Assembly: GCA_028753945.1 (NCBI GenBank)
Contig: JAPNXP010000006.1
Coordinates: forward strand, 434,001 to 498,000
DNA: 64,000 nt
Direction of reading: 5' to 3'
From: Hexactinellida sp. DTS-2022
Lineage: Eukaryota; Porifera; Hexactinellida
Shown in pieces: positions 40,201 to 46,200 of the stretch; positions within the stretch are counted from its first letter, which is position 1; every line of letters starts with the position of its first letter. The position numbers and the translations under genes were made by a program. The notes below the pieces were generated by a model. The model was not told the DNA's origin, ran no database searches, and saw nothing but the letters and a program-made list of their open reading frames with translations.

Positions 40201-43200
40201 ATTAGACCGCAGACTGACATTCCTGACAGATCACTTTACTTACAGTTTGTATTGCAATGTGTGTCGCTCTCTTTTTGAGAAAGACAAGCTTCTATTCTCA
40301 TTTCTGCTCTGCGCTAACTTTATGAAAGCAAAGGGAGAGTTGGAAAATGTGGAATTTATGTTCTTCTTAACTGGAGGTGTTGGATTGGAAAATAAGGTCA
40401 GTTTTTTCTTTAAGTAAAAAATCTAAAATTACAGCTGTGCTGACTGCATAATCATTTGGAGGCACTATATTTGGTATTTTTTCTCTTTTTAAGTAAAGAA
40501 AATATATAAGACGAATGTCTCATTTTTTTGGTCTGGGAAAGTTTAATCATAATTTTCAAGATACTACATACAGTAGAATTCGATTATAACATATCCGGGA
40601 ATTAAATAAGTACGTACTAATCGAGTTTACCTACATAGAAATACCTACGTACATACAGTTAGTTAACAAAATAGTACGATTAACCAAGGTTATTACTGAG
40701 TTGTACTGCACGTATTATTATTTTAACGTTTCAAGTTATTACGAAATAATACATAGAAAATCATTTTGTCACCCCTGTTATACAATATGTTCGCCACCCT
40801 TAAACCATTTCTCTCTTTAAAAACTCTTAGTTGACGATTGAAAAAGTGAAAGTGAATTTTATTTATTTTCAATTTATAGTAAAATGAAAGTGTTTTTTTT
40901 CTATTTATAACTTGGACCCCAAGGCATTCGCCTGTTAAAAAATTAATTAATAAATTATACCATTTCTCTCTAGCTAGCAAACCCGGATAGCAGTTGGCTT
41001 TCTGAGAAGTCCTGGGATGAGATTTGTCGCATGTGCGACCTGCCAGCTTTTCGCGGCTTTCGCAGTGCTTTCACAACCGATTTAATTGAGTGGCAGAAGT
41101 TATACGATAGTAGGGAGCCACAGTCAACTCGCATGCCAACTCCTTGGGACTCACAACTAAGCGATTTCCAGAAAATGATTGTTATTAGATGCTTGAGACC
41201 AGATAAGATGCTACCAATAATTATATCATTTGTTAAAGCTAAACTAGGTATGGTATTTGTTTGATGTTTGTTTGTATGTTTAACTTTTTGTGTATGTTGT
41301 TACTTGTTTATTTATTTGTTTGTTTGTTTGTTTGTATGTTAGTTTGTTAGTTTGTTTGTGTATTGATTCATTTGTGTATTTTGTTTATTTTTTGTCTTTC
41401 GATTTATTTATATGCTGTTTATTTGTTATTTATTTTTATTGTTTGTGTATTGTGCATCTATTTATTAGTTTGTTTAGTTTGTTTATTTGTTATTTATTTA
41501 TTTGTTTACGTATATATTATGTATTTGTTTACTTGTTTACTTATACGTACATATTTACTTCCAATTAGGAGATAAGTTTGTCCAGCCCCCTCCATTCGAC
41601 CTGGCCAAATGCTACGCGGATTCCAACAGCCTGTCTCCGCTAATATTCGTACTAACACCAGGAGCTGACCCAATGGCGGCTCTGCTTAAATTCGCCGCAG
41701 ACAAAGGGTTTTCTGACGATAAGTTTAATGCTATTTCCCTCGGGCAGGGCCAGGGCCCAATTGCCTCTCGAATGATAGACGAAGCGATGAGAGTTGGATC
41801 CTGGGTAGTTCTGCAGAACTGTCATTTGGCCGTCAGTTGGATGCCAGCTTTGGAAAAGCTCTGTGAAGATATGAATCCGGGGAAAGTGCATACTGACTTT
41901 AGGCTCTGGTTAACTAGCTATCCCTCTGAAAAGGTAGGTATTAATTTACTGATGCAGTTATAATATTTGGTAAATCCTCCTTTTGGAGTATGATTTTTGG
42001 AAATTTTTAATTAGGACCGCGAAAATTTGGAATATTATCCTATACAGTAACATTAATTTGTGATATATGCGTATGGAAATTGGGTCATACCAGGATTAGA
42101 ATCGGATTTGCAAATGGCTGTTTAATACACTGACACCAGGGGAACGTAAAAATGCGTTTGCCTTATCCGAAATTCGTATTAACCAATGTCAGTTCTATTG
42201 AAATGCTTTGAAAGGGACTGAAATAGTGTTCGTATTAACCGTGTCCTACTAAGAGCTGCTATTCCCTAACATTCCTATCCTAGTTCCCGGTTGCTGTGCT
42301 ACAGAACGGAGTTAAAATGACTAACGAGCCCCCCACCGGTCTCAGACAGAATCTGCTGCAATCGTTTCTAAACGATCCTATCTCAGATCCCGAGTTCTTC
42401 ACAGGATGTCCGGGGAAAGAAGATGTGAGATAGATAGTATTTGTTGTTTGTTTGTTTGTTTGTTTGTTTGTTTGTTTGTTTGTTTGTTTGTTTGTTTGTT
42501 TGTTTGTTTGTTTACTTACTTAAGTTGATCAATGATTAATTAGTTGATTGATTTAGTTCTTTAGTTTATTACTTATGTATATTTCCGCTAACATAGTATT
42601 TGAATATAAAATCCTGGCTTTGAAAAGGTGAATTTCTGATGATAAAATGACATGTGCCTGAAATTACATTAGAAAAGGGATTGTCCAATATATTAAATTC
42701 CTTACTTCTTTATTTAGTTAGTTTGAGTTTACTTATCCACCGATCATCGGCGTTTGTATTAAAAAACCTGGCTACTTTCTACCGATGGTTTTTTTTTAAT
42801 AAACATAAAAAACACCATCGGTAGAAACTAGCCAGGTTTTTTAATACAAACGCCGATGATCGGTGGATAAGTAAACTCTTATTTATTTATCAATTGGTTT
42901 ATTTATCTCTCTATTTATAGGTGTGGGAGAAGCTCCTATTCAGTTTGTGTTTCTTCCACGCGTTGGTGCAAGAACGGATTTCATTCGGCCCTCTCGGCTG
43001 GAACATTCCTTACGGATTCAACGAATCAGATATGCGCATTTCCGTGCGACAACTGCAGACATTCATTAATGAGTATTCGGAAGTTCCTTTTAACGCTCTC
43101 GTGTATCTAACTGGACACCTTAATTATGGGGGCAGAGTAACAGATGATTGGGATAGGTTAGTTAGTTAGTTTGTTTGTTGTTTGTTTGTTTGTCTGTTTG

Positions 43201-46200
43201 TTTGTTTGTTTGTTTGTTTGTTTGTTTGTTTGTTTATTTGCGCATTGGTTCATAAGGTTGTCTTATTTGCTTGTTGTTTGTTTGCTCTTTATTTCTTTGT
43301 TGTTTAGACGTACTCTACTTGTTTATTGTTTGTATAAATAAGGAGAGATTTTGCTTTTGTTTTTACTTATTGTTTGACTGTTCATATATTTGTGCATTTG
43401 TCATATGTTTGTCTTGTTTACCTGTTTGGTTGTTATTTGTTTTCTTGCTTGTATTATCTTAGTTATTTTCCTGTGATATTCGCTAGTTTGTTTACTTATT
43501 CACTACTTAGGATGTTTTATCTACTGTTTAATGTTTGTACATGTAGTTTGTAAGTGAGTCCCTAATATATCACATTCTCTATGTACTATACACTATGTAT
43601 TGTTGTTGTTGTTATTGTTTAGACGCACTCTGCTCTCGCTGATATCAATATACTACAATAAAGAGGTTATCGAGGATCCCGGCTACAAATTCAGTCCTAG
43701 CGGCACCTACCATACCCCCCCCAAATCCTCCTACGAAGATTACATAGAGTATATAAAGGAGTTCCCATTGGTGCAGCATCCCGAGATATTCGGGATGCAC
43801 GAGAATGTGGATGTCTCAAAGGACCTCCTCAAAACTAAAACAGTAATAATTAATTTAATTTGTATCGAGTATTTTTGCAAATACAGCTACAGTAGAACTA
43901 GGTTATAACGTACCCCCATGAGAATAGAATATATTACCCGAGTTTACCCTACATAGAAATACAAACTGCTTTATAAACTTTGTTAAACAAAATAGTACGT
44001 ACTAACCCAAGTACGTTATAACCGAGTTTTATTGAATGAATATTCTTCTGGTCCAAATGGATTTTATTTAACCAAGTTTGTTTATGTAAAATCAAACATT
44101 TTATCCCCTTGCTCCTATGGGCTTATAACAAGTTATCATCCCAATATAACGGTTGAAAATCGCTTAAACGTTCACTCATCCTATGTAAGTGATATCATAT
44201 ATCATATCATATCATATCATATATACTTCTGTTTAGCTATTCGACTCGGTTCTTTTAACACAGACACAGTCTACTGGGAGTGCAGGTGGCAAGAAGAGCG
44301 ATGATACACTCAATGAGATAGCTACTGACATCCTGTCTAAAGTAAGTTATATATTATATCTTGTAGAACATGGGTATATGCTATACAACTCTAGAGTATA
44401 CATACTCTGTAGTAGAACAAGCTATTACAAATATAATATGAATTTACTTATACAGCGATCATCGGTATCACCGATCAACTGCGTTTGTATTAAATAACCT
44501 GGCTATTTTCTACCGATGGTGTTTTTTATAAACATAAAAAAACAATCGGTAGAAAATAGCGAAGTTATTTAATACAAACGCCGATGATTGGTGGATAAGT
44601 AAATTCTTATAATTCCCCTAACTAACATATAACTTTATATTATAATTCCCTAACTAACATATAACATTATATTATAATTCCCTAACTAACATATAACTTT
44701 ATATAATTAGATGATAGCACAGTTCGATTTGGAAGTGGCTCTAGAGAAGTACCCAGTGAGATACGAAGAATCTATTAACACAGTATTGGTGCAAGAAATG
44801 GAGAGATTCAACAGACTAACCTCTGTTATTCGTAGCACACTAATTAACCTACAGAAAGCTATCAAAGGATTGGTCGTTATGAATGCAGAGTTAGAGAATT
44901 TAGCCGGCAGTTTGTTAATAGGGAAAGTACCAGCTCTATGGGCTAAGAAATCATATCCCTCCCTTAAACCATTGGGTAGCTATGTTAATGACTTATTGGA
45001 GAGACTTAACTTCCTACAGGTAAGTGTATTAAACAAGAAATAGAACAGGTTTTCTTACATATACATTAGTTTATAGACCGTCTACATAGTATAAGGATGC
45101 TCATTAAACAAAGGTCACATCTATAGTTATTATAGTTACAGGATTAACCCGATTTCGTGGACCTAATTTGCCTTCATTTTTTTTCGAAAAATCCAGAAAA
45201 TATTATTTTGGTGGATTCTCATGTTTCTCAGCGACACTAAATCAATGCATAAATTTCCTAAATGAATGTAATTACACTTCAGTTATCAACTATTTTAAAT
45301 GGTATTAATTATATCATAGTATGATACAAATGACTTCTTTATTGACCCGACGCTTATTCGGGGAAAAACGGTGATTAGATAGTTAAATATTTCACTACGT
45401 TTTTTATAACTGATGTTAAAGTATTCATAAGAATCTGCATATACTATCAATCCCAGTTAGTGGAACCTTTATTTATATACTAAGTGTGAAAATGTGAGAT
45501 ATTATTTTAATGTTTACTTTTCAAAGAGAATAAATAACAAACTAATACAAAAAGCTAACTGAATATTTGGAGACCGTAATTCTTGTTCCATGACACACAA
45601 ACTAATCTCCCGTTTGTATCTATAGCTATTCCTCGGGGCTGATACAACATTCCTTGTTCGTGTCCCTCTCTTCCTATGGTGTGTAGGAGGTTGCCTGCTG
45701 GGGAGAATACACGAATGGAGTGTGAGCCTAGATCGCTAATGACAATGTTGTTGTTTGTGTCCAAACAGAAGAACAATGGCTGTAACACATCCATTCCTTG
45801 TCCACAGCTAATGAGAGAGTGTAGCATGTCTCCCTCTAGTGACAGTACCAGCAAACACGGATTCTTCAATGGACACATTATGTATACGCGGTCATGCGAT
45901 AGCTTGACGTCATATGGTCGTGATATTGCCTGATGTGTGATGTTCCTCACATGGTTTAGGTCTGTGTCGAATACACAGATTCTGTCGTTACCGCAATCTG
46001 CTATGAACACCTGTCCGTTGGGATCTGTTGTTAGTTGTTTGGGGGTTTTGAATTCTCCGTTTTTCGATCCCCTCTTACCTATCCGCTTAACTAAGCTAAA
46101 ATCAGTTAGCGAGTATTTGCTTACAGTGTGTGTCCAGTTGCTACTAACATACAAACTATTCCCATGAATAGCTATGCCATGTGGATAATACAACTGTCCG

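Noticed and set aside
44180-44225. Tatca/tcata pentanucleotide run as a possible regulatory array
   Set aside because: A short atcat simple repeat just before exon 53; no feature beyond slippage.
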